Under the pieces are notes generated by a model. It saw only the letters and a list, made by a program, of their open reading frames with translations. It searched no databases and was not told the origin of the DNA. Shown one piece after another: positions 35,870 through 42,712 of a stretch of DNA of 64,000 nt. A program made the translations under genes and the position numbers. This stretch comes from Ramlibacter alkalitolerans. Lineage in GTDB: Bacteria; Pseudomonadota; Gammaproteobacteria; Burkholderiales; Burkholderiaceae_C. Location: the NCBI RefSeq assembly GCF_016722765.1, contig NZ_JAEQND010000006.1, positions 336,010 to 400,009 of the forward strand, read 5' to 3'. How positions within the stretch are numbered: the first letter of the stretch is position 1; every line of letters starts with the position of its first letter.

Positions 35870-36201
35870 CAGCCCATGAAGCCGCGGGCTTGCTCGCTCA
35901 TACGCTCGGGCGTCCATGGCGGTTCCCAGACCAGCTCCACGTGGATCAGCATGTCGGGCGGCAGGGCCCGATCGAGCTGGGTTTCGATGTCGTCGACGAT
36001 GACGTCCGTGACCGGGCAGGCCGCCGAGGTCATGGTCACGTCCAGGTCGATGCGATTATCCTTGACGACGACGCCGTACACCAGGCCGACGTCGACGATG
36101 TTCAGGGCCACTTCCGGGTCGACCACGCGTTCGAGCGCGTCGACGATGAGCGGCAGCAGTTCCTGCGGCCCGTCATAGATGAAGCGGTTCTCGTCGCTCA
36201 T
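35866..36201 (-). CDS. MIP18/DUF59 family metal-sulfur cluster assembly protein
   Basis: A 111-residue protein with the DUF59 signature: DALERVVDPEVALNIVDVGLVYGV, then MTSAACPVTDVIVDDIE with the conserved Cys, and a C-terminal VELVWEPPWTPERMSE. Such proteins help assemble or repair Fe-S clusters. It is coupled to nsrR (one-base overlap) and to the following membrane protein gene (four-base overlap). A role in restoring NO-damaged Fe-S clusters, perhaps that of NsrR itself, fits the context. Confidence 0.88.
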   Translation of the reverse strand: MSDENRFIYDGPQELLPLIVDALERVVDPEVALNIVDVGLVYGVVVKDNRIDLDVTMTSAACPVTDVIVDDIETQLDRALPPDMLIHVELVWEPPWTPERMSEQARGFMGW

Positions 36202-36671
36202 CACACGGCCCTCGCGCGCCGGGCCTTGGCCTCCGCCTGCGGGTGGAACAGCACCTGCGCAAGCTCCTGGCGGTTGTTGACCAGGTGGGCGAGCGTGTAC
36301 TTGTCCAGCACCGCGTAGAAGGCCTGGATCGCCTCGCCCAGCACACCGCGCAGGCGGCAGTTCGGCGCGATCGCGCAATCGCCGTCGGTGTCGCCGAAGC
36401 ACTCGGCGAGTTGCGACAGCCCCTCCGTTTCGCGCACCACGCGGCCGACGATCATGGCCTCCGGCGGCATGCCCAGCTCCAGTCCGCCGCCCTTGCCGCG
36501 GACGTTGGTGAGCCAGCCCTGCTTGCCGAGGAAGTGAACCACCTTGACCAGGTGGTTCTCCGAGACCTGGAACGCGGTGGCGACCTGGGCGATCGTCGCG
36601 CGCTCCACCGGCTGCGTGGCCAGGTAGATCAGCACGCGCAGGCTGTAGTCGGTGAAGGTGGTGAGCCTCAT
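36201..36671 (-). CDS. nsrR: NO-sensing Rrf2-family repressor NsrR
   Basis: A 156-residue Rrf2-type regulator. The N-terminal winged helix (MRLTTFTDYSLRVLIYLATQ, FQVSENHLVKVVHFLGKQGW) precedes the three cysteines C91, C99 and C105 that hold the NO-sensitive Fe-S cluster in NsrR. Length and N-terminus match NsrR closely. It sits 52 bp after norZ in the operon it probably represses, through the two palindromes near 39.35-39.42 kb. Confidence 0.92.
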   Translation of the reverse strand: MRLTTFTDYSLRVLIYLATQPVERATIAQVATAFQVSENHLVKVVHFLGKQGWLTNVRGKGGGLELGMPPEAMIVGRVVRETEGLSQLAECFGDTDGDCAIAPNCRLRGVLGEAIQAFYAVLDKYTLAHLVNNRQELAQVLFHPQAEAKARRARAV

Positions 36672-36689
36672 GGGTACCCCGGAAAGATG

Positions 36690-36711
36690 AAGGCCGGCTG
36701 GTGCCGGCCTT
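36690..36711 (-). terminator. Hairpin between norZ and nsrR
   Basis: AAGGCCGGC-TGGT-GCCGGCCTT is a perfect 9-bp stem with a four-base loop; on the minus strand it is followed by CATCTTT. It may reduce read-through from norZ into nsrR. Confidence 0.6.
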
Positions 36712-36723
36712 TGAAGCTTACGC

Positions 36724-39000
36724 TTACCTCGCGACCGCGGCGACGTCGCCGGCTGGCGCGACCTGCGGTGAAGTTCCGCGCCGCAGCAGCTTGACTGCAT
36801 AGGCAGCCAGCAGCACGGCACCCACGGAGAACAGGATGTCACCGGGGACGCGCAGCCAGACCAGGGTTTCCATCACCGGCGAGTGGATCACTTCCGCCGA
36901 GCGGGCGTACCACAGGCCCTTGGTGACCGCGGCGTACGCCTGGTAGATGCCGGCGGGCAGCAGCGACAGGAACACCATCATGGCCAGGCCGATGTTCAGG
37001 CCCCAGTAGGCGGGCTTGAGCAGGCCGTCGGCGTGCAGGTGGCGGGCATACAGGCCGCGCAGGCAGAACAGGAGCAGGCCGATGCCCAGCATGCCGTACA
37101 CACCGAAGAGGGCGGCGTGGCCGTGGGCCGCGGTCATGTTCAGGCCTTGCACGTAGTACAGCGAGGCCGGCGGGTTGATCGCGAAGCCGAGCAGGCCGGC
37201 GCCGACGGTGTTCCAGAAGCCCACCGCGACGAAGTACAGCACGGGCCACTTGTAGGCGGCGAGCCAGGGGGTGCCTTGCGAACGCTTCCAGGTCTGCAGG
37301 GCTTCCAGGCCGATCAGCGTCAGCGGAACCACTTCCAGCGCGGAGAACACCGCGCCGACCGCGATCACGGACACCGGCGTGCCGGTCCAGTACAGGTGGT
37401 GCAGCGTGCCCAGGATGCCGCCGAACAGGAAGACGATGGTCTCGGCGACGATGGCGCGGTTGGCGCTCGAGGCGCGCACCAGGCCCAGCTTGGTGAAGAT
37501 CAGCGCGATGACCGCGGTGGCGAACACTTCGAAGAAGCCTTCCACCCACAGGTGCACCAGCCACCACCTCCAGTACTCCACCATCGAGTAGTGGGTGTTC
37601 TGGCCCCAGGTGAGGGACGTCGCGTAGAAGCCGCCGATGCAGGTGGCCGACAGGAAGACCATGGCGATCAGGCCGCGGCTTTCGCTGGGCGTCTTGAGCG
37701 CGGGCCACAGGGCACGACCCAGGAGCACGGCCCACAGGATCAGGCCGACGAACAGCAGGTACTGCCACACACGGCCCATGGAGGTGAACTCCAGGCCCTG
37801 GTTGCCGATCCAGAAGGAGAAGTCGGTGCCGGCGCGCTGCAGGCTGCCCAGCCAGCCGAAGGCGGTGGAGCCGACCACGATGACGAGCAGTGCGTAGAAC
37901 AGGAAGTCGACGCCCAGCTTCTGGAACTTCGGCTCCTTGCCGCCCAGCATCGGGGCGATGTACAGGCCGGTGGCGAGCCACGCGGTGGCGATCCAGAAGA
38001 TGCCCATCTGCGTGTGGACCGTGCGGCTGGTCACATAAGGCAGGATCTCCGACAGCGGCAGGCCGAAGAAGGAAGTGCCTTCGACGGCGTAGTGCGCGGT
38101 GATGGCGCCCATCGCGATCTGCAGCAGCATGAGGCCGATCACGACGAAGAAGTACTTGCGGGTGGCCTTCATGGAAGGCGTGGCCTTGACGCCGACCAGC
38201 GGGTCGGCCTTGGGCGGGACGGCTTCTTCCTCGTGCTTGCTGGCGCCGTGCAGCCACAGCATGGCGGCGATGCCGGCCAGCAGCAGGATGATCGAGACCA
38301 TCGACCACATCGCCGACGAGGTCGTCATCGTGTTGCCCACCAGCGGCTCGTGCGGCCAGTTGCTGGTGTACGAGACGCCCGGGTCGTTCGGGCGGTCGGT
38401 GGCGGCGGCCCAGGCGCTCCAGAAGAAGAACGCGGTCAGCGCCTGGCGATCGGCCTTGGCGGGCACGTTGTTCTCCACCATGGCGTACTGCTCGCGCAGC
38501 TTGGCGAAGGTCTGGTCGTTGCCGAACAGGGACGAATAGTGATCCGCGACCTGGCGGATCGCCTGGGCGCGCTGCGGCGACACGGTGACGGTGCCGGTGG
38601 CGGCGTCATACGTGTTCGTGCGCATCTCCTCCTTCAGGGCGCCTTCGACGGCACCGCGCTCGGTGGCGGTGAGCGCCGCGGGGTCCCTGGCGATGGCTTT
38701 CGCGCGCAGGTCCTTCAGCGCCACGGCTTCGCGGTGCAGCCAGTCGGCGGACCAGTCGGGGGCGACATACGCGCCGTGGCCCCAGACGGAGCCTTGCTGC
38801 TGGCCGCCGGCGGCGAGCCAGACCTGCTGGCCGCGCTGGACCTGTTCACCGGTGAACAGGACCTGGCCGTCGGTGCTGACCACGGACTTGGGAATGGGGG
38901 GCGCCGTCAGGTAGATCTGGTAGCCCAGGTAGCCGAGCGCGCCGAAGGACAGCACGAAGATCAGTGCCAGCCAGCGCCACAGGGTGGTGGTGTGCCTCAT
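36724..39000 (-). CDS. norZ: Quinol-dependent nitric oxide reductase (qNOR)
   Basis: A 758-residue single-subunit NO reductase reducing two NO to N2O. The length and the N-terminal extension (a helix, then a periplasmic domain with QVQRGQQVWLAAGGQQQGSVWGHGAYVAPDWSADWLHRE) mark the quinol type, which needs no NorC. The haem-copper-oxidase-like core has the expected His blocks (SRTVHTQMGIFW, LWVEGFFEVFA, GTLHHLYWTGTP, AAHGHAALFGVYGMLGIG). AGGAGAG precedes the ATG. It is the second gene of the NO-response operon. Confidence 0.95.
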   Translation of the reverse strand: MRHTTTLWRWLALIFVLSFGALGYLGYQIYLTAPPIPKSVVSTDGQVLFTGEQVQRGQQVWLAAGGQQQGSVWGHGAYVAPDWSADWLHREAVALKDLRAKAIARDPAALTATERGAVEGALKEEMRTNTYDAATGTVTVSPQRAQAIRQVADHYSSLFGNDQTFAKLREQYAMVENNVPAKADRQALTAFFFWSAWAAATDRPNDPGVSYTSNWPHEPLVGNTMTTSSAMWSMVSIILLLAGIAAMLWLHGASKHEEEAVPPKADPLVGVKATPSMKATRKYFFVVIGLMLLQIAMGAITAHYAVEGTSFFGLPLSEILPYVTSRTVHTQMGIFWIATAWLATGLYIAPMLGGKEPKFQKLGVDFLFYALLVIVVGSTAFGWLGSLQRAGTDFSFWIGNQGLEFTSMGRVWQYLLFVGLILWAVLLGRALWPALKTPSESRGLIAMVFLSATCIGGFYATSLTWGQNTHYSMVEYWRWWLVHLWVEGFFEVFATAVIALIFTKLGLVRASSANRAIVAETIVFLFGGILGTLHHLYWTGTPVSVIAVGAVFSALEVVPLTLIGLEALQTWKRSQGTPWLAAYKWPVLYFVAVGFWNTVGAGLLGFAINPPASLYYVQGLNMTAAHGHAALFGVYGMLGIGLLLFCLRGLYARHLHADGLLKPAYWGLNIGLAMMVFLSLLPAGIYQAYAAVTKGLWYARSAEVIHSPVMETLVWLRVPGDILFSVGAVLLAAYAVKLLRRGTSPQVAPAGDVAAVAR

Positions 39001-39030
39001 GTTTTTTCTCTCCTCATCGTGGACGTGGGT

Positions 39031-39321
39031 TCAACCGCCGCAGCCGCCGCCGCAGCAGCTGCTGCCGCCGTCGTAGGCGGAGCCGGCCTTGGTGCGCTTG
39101 ATGGCGACGCGCCAGGTCTCGGGACCCTGCTCGAGGTAGCTCCAGTCGAACTGGCCGGGCACGAAGTTCTGGAACTGGAAGAACAGCGGGCGCGGATCGT
39201 GGTTGTTCACCAGCTCCATCGTCTGGCCGTCCGCCAGCTCGGCGAAGGTGGCGAAGATCGTGGCGTGCCGGGCGTGCGGGGGGATCGACTGGGCGTCGAT
39301 GCGGACTGCGCTCTGGGTCAT
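39031..39321 (-). CDS. DUF2249 domain protein with Cys-rich tail
   Basis: A 96-residue protein with the DUF2249 fold (IPPHARHATIFATFAELADG, VNNHDPRPLFFQFQ, then WSYLEQGPETWRVAIKR). It ends in Cys/Gly residues (SSCCGGGCGG) that might bind a metal. Start at 39321 has AAGGAG at good distance; an upstream in-frame start would lie in the operator region. DUF2249 proteins commonly accompany NO reductases and hemerythrin-like genes; the function is unknown. It is the first gene of the norZ operon, 30 bp upstream. Confidence 0.85.
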   Translation of the reverse strand: MTQSAVRIDAQSIPPHARHATIFATFAELADGQTMELVNNHDPRPLFFQFQNFVPGQFDWSYLEQGPETWRVAIKRTKAGSAYDGGSSCCGGGCGG

Positions 39322-39339
39322 CGGGGCTCCTTGCGATAT

Positions 39340-39364
39340 AAGGTGCATTTGGGATGCAGCAAAT
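39340..39364 (-). promoter_or_regulatory. Candidate NsrR operator (start-site proximal)
   Basis: AAGGTGCATTT-GG-GATGCAGCAAAT (39340-39364) resembles the NsrR consensus AAGATGCATTT-N-AAATGCATCTT. It overlaps the predicted transcription start (near 39355) and the GATATT -10 box (39367-39362), a good place for repression of the DUF2249-norZ operon. Confidence 0.6.
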
Positions 39365-39389
39365 ATCGCGGAGCCGGGCCCCCCGGGAG

Positions 39390-39403
39390 TTGATCTGGGT
39401 CAA
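39390..39403 (-). promoter_or_regulatory. FNR-type site upstream of DUF2249-norZ
   Basis: TTGATCTGGGTCAA fits the FNR/DNR consensus. Centred about 41 bp before a predicted start near 39355, with a GATATT -10 box, it looks like a class II activation site. Confidence 0.75.
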
Positions 39404-39426
39404 AGGTGCTTTTCAAATGCACCTTT
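39402..39426 (-). promoter_or_regulatory. Candidate NsrR operator (upstream)
   Basis: AAAGGTGC, nine bases, GCACCTTT is an almost perfect palindrome of the NsrR type. It overlaps the FNR box by two bases, so repressor binding could block the activator. Confidence 0.55.
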
Positions 39427-39436
39427 GAGCGTGCCC

Positions 39437-40114
39437 TCAGAACCGGCTGGTCCCTCCGCTGGCCAGCACGGCGGCCTGCACCCGCGAGCTCACCCCCAGC
39501 TTGCGCAGGATGTGCTGCACGTGGATCTTCACCGTGGTCTCGGCGATCAGCAGCGTGCGGGCGATCTCCTTGTTGCTGGCGCCCCGGGCGATCTGCTGCA
39601 GCACTTCGTGTTCGCGCGGCGACAGCTGCGCCCCGCCCTCGGGCTGCGGCGGGGCCTCCGCCGCCAGGGCCGACGCCGCGGGACCGCCGGATGCCTGGAG
39701 CGCGGCAACCAGCCTGGTCATGAGCTCGGGGCTGATCACGGGCTCGCCCCGCAGCACGCGGTGGATGGCCTGGACCAGCACGTCGCCCTCGATGGTCTTG
39801 AGGAGATAGCCATGGGCTCCGGCGCGCAGCGCCGCCTGCAGGTCCCGGTCGTCCTCGCTGACCGTCAGCAGCACGATCTTCGCCAGCGGTGCCGCGTCCC
39901 GTAGCTCTGCGATGGCCTGGATGCCGGTGGCGCCGGGCAGGTGGTTGTCCAGCAGCACCACGTCCGGCTGCAGGGCGCGGGCCCTGCGGACCGCCTCCAC
40001 CCCGTCGGCGGCCTCCCCGACCACGTGCAGCGTGGCATCGGCCGCGAGCAGGGCGACCAGGCCGCGGCGGAACAGCGTGTGGTCGTCGACGACGAGGAGG
40101 CGAACGGGACTCAT
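39437..40114 (-). CDS. narL: Nitrate/nitrite response regulator
   Basis: A 225-residue NarL-type response regulator. The receiver domain has the phosphoacceptor D56 (VVLLDNHLPG), a DD pair at residues 10-11 and a conserved Lys (GYLLKT). The C-terminal LuxR-type helix-turn-helix is SPREHEVLQQIARGASNKEI, then TVKIHVQHILRKLGV. Start at 40114 is set by AAGGAG six bases upstream; it is 11 bp after narX. It would be phosphorylated by NarX and act on the nar promoters. Confidence 0.93.
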   Translation of the reverse strand: MSPVRLLVVDDHTLFRRGLVALLAADATLHVVGEAADGVEAVRRARALQPDVVLLDNHLPGATGIQAIAELRDAAPLAKIVLLTVSEDDRDLQAALRAGAHGYLLKTIEGDVLVQAIHRVLRGEPVISPELMTRLVAALQASGGPAASALAAEAPPQPEGGAQLSPREHEVLQQIARGASNKEIARTLLIAETTVKIHVQHILRKLGVSSRVQAAVLASGGTSRF

Positions 40115-40125
40115 CGCATTCTCCT

Positions 40126-42024
40126 TCATGCCAGCGCCTGCGCGGCGGGGGCCGGCATGGCGGCCGGCCCGGTGGCGGGCAGTTCCAGCACCAGCGTGCA
40201 GCCCGCGCCCGGCGCGGAGTGCACCTGCACCCGCGCGCCGATGCGCAGCGCCCGCTCCTGCATGATGCGCAGGCCCACGCGCGTCGCGTCGGCGCCGGGG
40301 CGCTGCGGGTCGAAGCCGGCGCCGTCGTCGTGCACCTCGAAGCGCCAGTGCGGCGCCGGCTGCACGCGCAGTTCCACGTGGCGCGCGCGGGCGTGCTTGC
40401 GCACGTTGGACAGCGCTTCCTGCAGGATGTGCAGCACCTGCACCTGGACGTCGGGCGCGAGCGGCACGCCGTGCCCTTGCATGCTGAGCCGCGCCGGCAG
40501 GCCGGTCTGGTGCTCGAACTTCTGCAGCGTGGTGCGCAGTGCCGGCTCGATGTCCTGCTCGCTCGTGCGGGTGCGAAAGTGCAACAGCAGTTCCCGCACG
40601 TCGGCATAGCAGTCGCGCACCCCCGTCTCGAGTTCGGCGATCCCGCGCTCCGCGGCCGCGTGGTCGCCGCGCTGCGCGGCCTGGCGCAGCAGTCCCACCT
40701 GGATCTTCATGAACAGCAGCGCCTGCGCGATGGAGTCGTGCAGCTCGCGCGCGAGCAGGCCGCGCTCTTCCGCGACGGCCGCCTCGCGTTCCAGCGCGGC
40801 GGCCCGCTGGCTTGCCAGCGCGCTGGCGAAATGGCTGGCCAGCGCGTCGAGCAGGTCGCGGTCCTCGTTCGACAGGTCGACCGGTCCGCGGTAGAACAGG
40901 TTCACTTCCCCGAGCAGGCGCTCGTGGATGCGCACGGGCACGGAGACCACGGTGGTGAAGCCCGCCCGCACGCAGTAGCCCAGCGTCGGTCGTTCGGCGC
41001 TGGCGATCGGGATCACGCGCGTCTGCGATTGCACCGTGACTTCGCCGCAGTGGCAGGCCCCGGATTCGATGCACGCGTTCGCGGCGGCGAGGTCGTCGGG
41101 CAGCAGCTCGTGCGCCACCAGCACGAAGCGTCGGGGATCCTCGGCGCGCAGGCGCACCGCGCAGGCGTCGGCGCGCGCGATGCGCCGCACGTGCCCGGCG
41201 AAGCCGCGCGCCAGCGCATCGAGCGTGGGTGCCTCGGCGACGAAGGCGCTGACCTCGTACAGGTCGGCCAGGCGCTGCCGTTCGTGTTCGACGCGACGCG
41301 TCTTTTCGCGCACCTTCTCCTCCAGGTCCAGGTACAGCGACTGCAGGGTGCGGGTCATGTCGTTGAAGCCGGCCGCCAGTTCGCCGAATTCGTCGCCGCT
41401 GTCCACTTCGACGCGGGTGCGCAGCTCGCCGGACTGCACCGCCGCCAGCCCCTTTTTCAGGCCGGCGAGCGGCCGCAGCACGAACACGTAGCCCGAATAG
41501 AACATCAGCACCGCGCTGGTGATGGCGAGGCCGACCAGCGCGAGCTGGAACATCTGCAGCACCGTCGTCCAGCGGGAGATCTGCGCCTCGATGGCGGCGA
41601 CGAGGCCGTCCACCAGGGCGACGAAGCCCGCGCTTTCCTGCACCAGGTCAGGGTCCGGCGTGCCGTCCAGCCAGCGCGCGCGCAGCGCCTGCCAGCGCGT
41701 GCGCACCGCGGTGAACCGGGCGCGCGATGGCGGTGACCAGGGCACGAACAGCGGCCGCGACGGATCGCCGCCTTCCAGCAGCGCAAGGCTCTCCTCGAAG
41801 CCGCGGGCCAGCGCGCGCGCCTCGTCGCCGTTGCCGGTGGTGTGCAGCACCAGCGCGAGCCGGTAGGTCTGCATGCGCATGCGGCCGGCTTCATTCACGG
41901 CCGCGGCGCCGCCCTGCATGTTCCAGGTGACCCAGAGGGTGAGGCTGATGGACACCAGGGCCAGCAGCAGCAGCCCCGTCCCGGTGGCGACCAGCCTGGC
42001 GGTGAGGGTCGGTGGCAGCTTCAC
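40126..42024 (-). CDS. narX: Nitrate/nitrite sensor histidine kinase
   Basis: A 632-residue membrane sensor. In order: a membrane helix (about 12-32); a periplasmic sensor with the nitrate P-box NEAGRMRMQTYRLAL (44-58); a second helix near residue 160-185; HAMP; a GAF-like domain with Cys residues (SGACHCGE); and a HisKA_3/HATPase transmitter with the phospho-acceptor His near residue 428 (ELHDSIAQAL) and DDGAGFD in the ATP site. The GTG at 42024 is the start. Its promoter places transcription initiation at about that codon, which would make the message leaderless. It is followed directly by narL. Confidence 0.93.
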   Translation of the reverse strand: MKLPPTLTARLVATGTGLLLLALVSISLTLWVTWNMQGGAAAVNEAGRMRMQTYRLALVLHTTGNGDEARALARGFEESLALLEGGDPSRPLFVPWSPPSRARFTAVRTRWQALRARWLDGTPDPDLVQESAGFVALVDGLVAAIEAQISRWTTVLQMFQLALVGLAITSAVLMFYSGYVFVLRPLAGLKKGLAAVQSGELRTRVEVDSGDEFGELAAGFNDMTRTLQSLYLDLEEKVREKTRRVEHERQRLADLYEVSAFVAEAPTLDALARGFAGHVRRIARADACAVRLRAEDPRRFVLVAHELLPDDLAAANACIESGACHCGEVTVQSQTRVIPIASAERPTLGYCVRAGFTTVVSVPVRIHERLLGEVNLFYRGPVDLSNEDRDLLDALASHFASALASQRAAALEREAAVAEERGLLARELHDSIAQALLFMKIQVGLLRQAAQRGDHAAAERGIAELETGVRDCYADVRELLLHFRTRTSEQDIEPALRTTLQKFEHQTGLPARLSMQGHGVPLAPDVQVQVLHILQEALSNVRKHARARHVELRVQPAPHWRFEVHDDGAGFDPQRPGADATRVGLRIMQERALRIGARVQVHSAPGAGCTLVLELPATGPAAMPAPAAQALA

Positions 42025-42057
42025 GCTGCCAGCTTAGGGGCCGGCCGCACCCGCACC

Positions 42058-42071
42058 TTGACGGCGGTCAA
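42058..42071 (-). promoter_or_regulatory. FNR-type site for narX
   Basis: TTGACGGCGGTCAA is centred about 40.5 bp before the narX GTG. TAAGCT (42036-42031, minus strand) lies 7 bp before that codon, at -10 spacing. The predicted start is therefore the start codon itself. Confidence 0.65.
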
Positions 42072-42087
42072 GGCACGGCAGGGCCCC

Positions 42088-42510
42088 TCATTTCACCAGC
42101 AGGACCGGGATCTCGATCTGCGTGAGCACGTTCTGGGCGACGCTGCCCAGGATGGCGCGACCGAGGATCCCGTGGCCGTGGGTGCCCATCACGATCATCT
42201 GCGCCTTGTCCTTCTTCGCGGCCTTGACGATCTCGACGCCGGGATTGCCGACCGCCCAGCGCGTGGTGTAGGGGATGTCGTGGCGCTGCAGGAACTTCTC
42301 GATCGGCTTGAGCACCTTCTCGGCTTCCTCGCGGTGGTAGTCCTGCACGGCGGACGCGCCCACCATGCTCCGCACCCGCGGCGGCATGGCCGGCTGCACG
42401 TTGACCACCACGACGTGGCCGTCGCCACCGGCGATCTCGTGGTTGGTCACCAGGAAGGCGAGCGCCTTCTTCGTATAGGTGCTGCCGTCGGCAGCCAGGA
42501 GGATCTTCAT
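42088..42510 (-). CDS. Universal stress protein (UspA family)
   Basis: A 140-residue single-domain Usp. The nucleotide-binding pattern is present: MKILLAADGSTYTKKAL at the start and GTHGHGILGRAILGSVAQNVL near the end (G-2X-G-9X-G-S type), so it probably binds ATP. It lies between narX and the divergent ccoI gene. An FNR-type palindrome in the shared upstream region, with a TAAGCT -10 box at 42643-42638, suggests oxygen-limited induction, as seen for many Usp genes in anaerobic regulons. Confidence 0.9.
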   Translation of the reverse strand: MKILLAADGSTYTKKALAFLVTNHEIAGGDGHVVVVNVQPAMPPRVRSMVGASAVQDYHREEAEKVLKPIEKFLQRHDIPYTTRWAVGNPGVEIVKAAKKDKAQMIVMGTHGHGILGRAILGSVAQNVLTQIEIPVLLVK

Positions 42511-42664
42511 GCTGGTTCTCTTGCGTCTTGTTCTTGGGCGGTAGGGGCACCGGTCCGTTCAGAGCCGGCCCGGGTATGTTGCCACGGGTCGGCACGGGCC
42601 GCGGGCCGCTGCCCCGTCTGCAGATGCCTGCCAAGCCAGCTTAGGCCGGGGGGCCCGGACCCGG

Positions 42665-42678
42665 TTGACATGCATCAA
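42665..42678. promoter_or_regulatory. FNR-type site shared by usp and ccoI
   Basis: TTGACATGCATCAA is centred 41.5 bp before the ccoI ATG, with TAGCCT (42701-42706) at -10 spacing. On the other strand a TAAGCT box (42643-42638) sits at -10 spacing for the Usp gene. One palindrome may drive both directions; the plus-strand start would coincide with the ccoI ATG. Confidence 0.65.
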
Positions 42679-42712
42679 GTGGAGGGTGGGGTGCGGACCT
42701 TAGCCTAGTCCC

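Noticed and set aside
36724..39000. Cytochrome c-dependent NO reductase (cNOR)
   Set aside because: The protein is 758 residues with an N-terminal extension and no norC is adjacent, so it is the quinol type.
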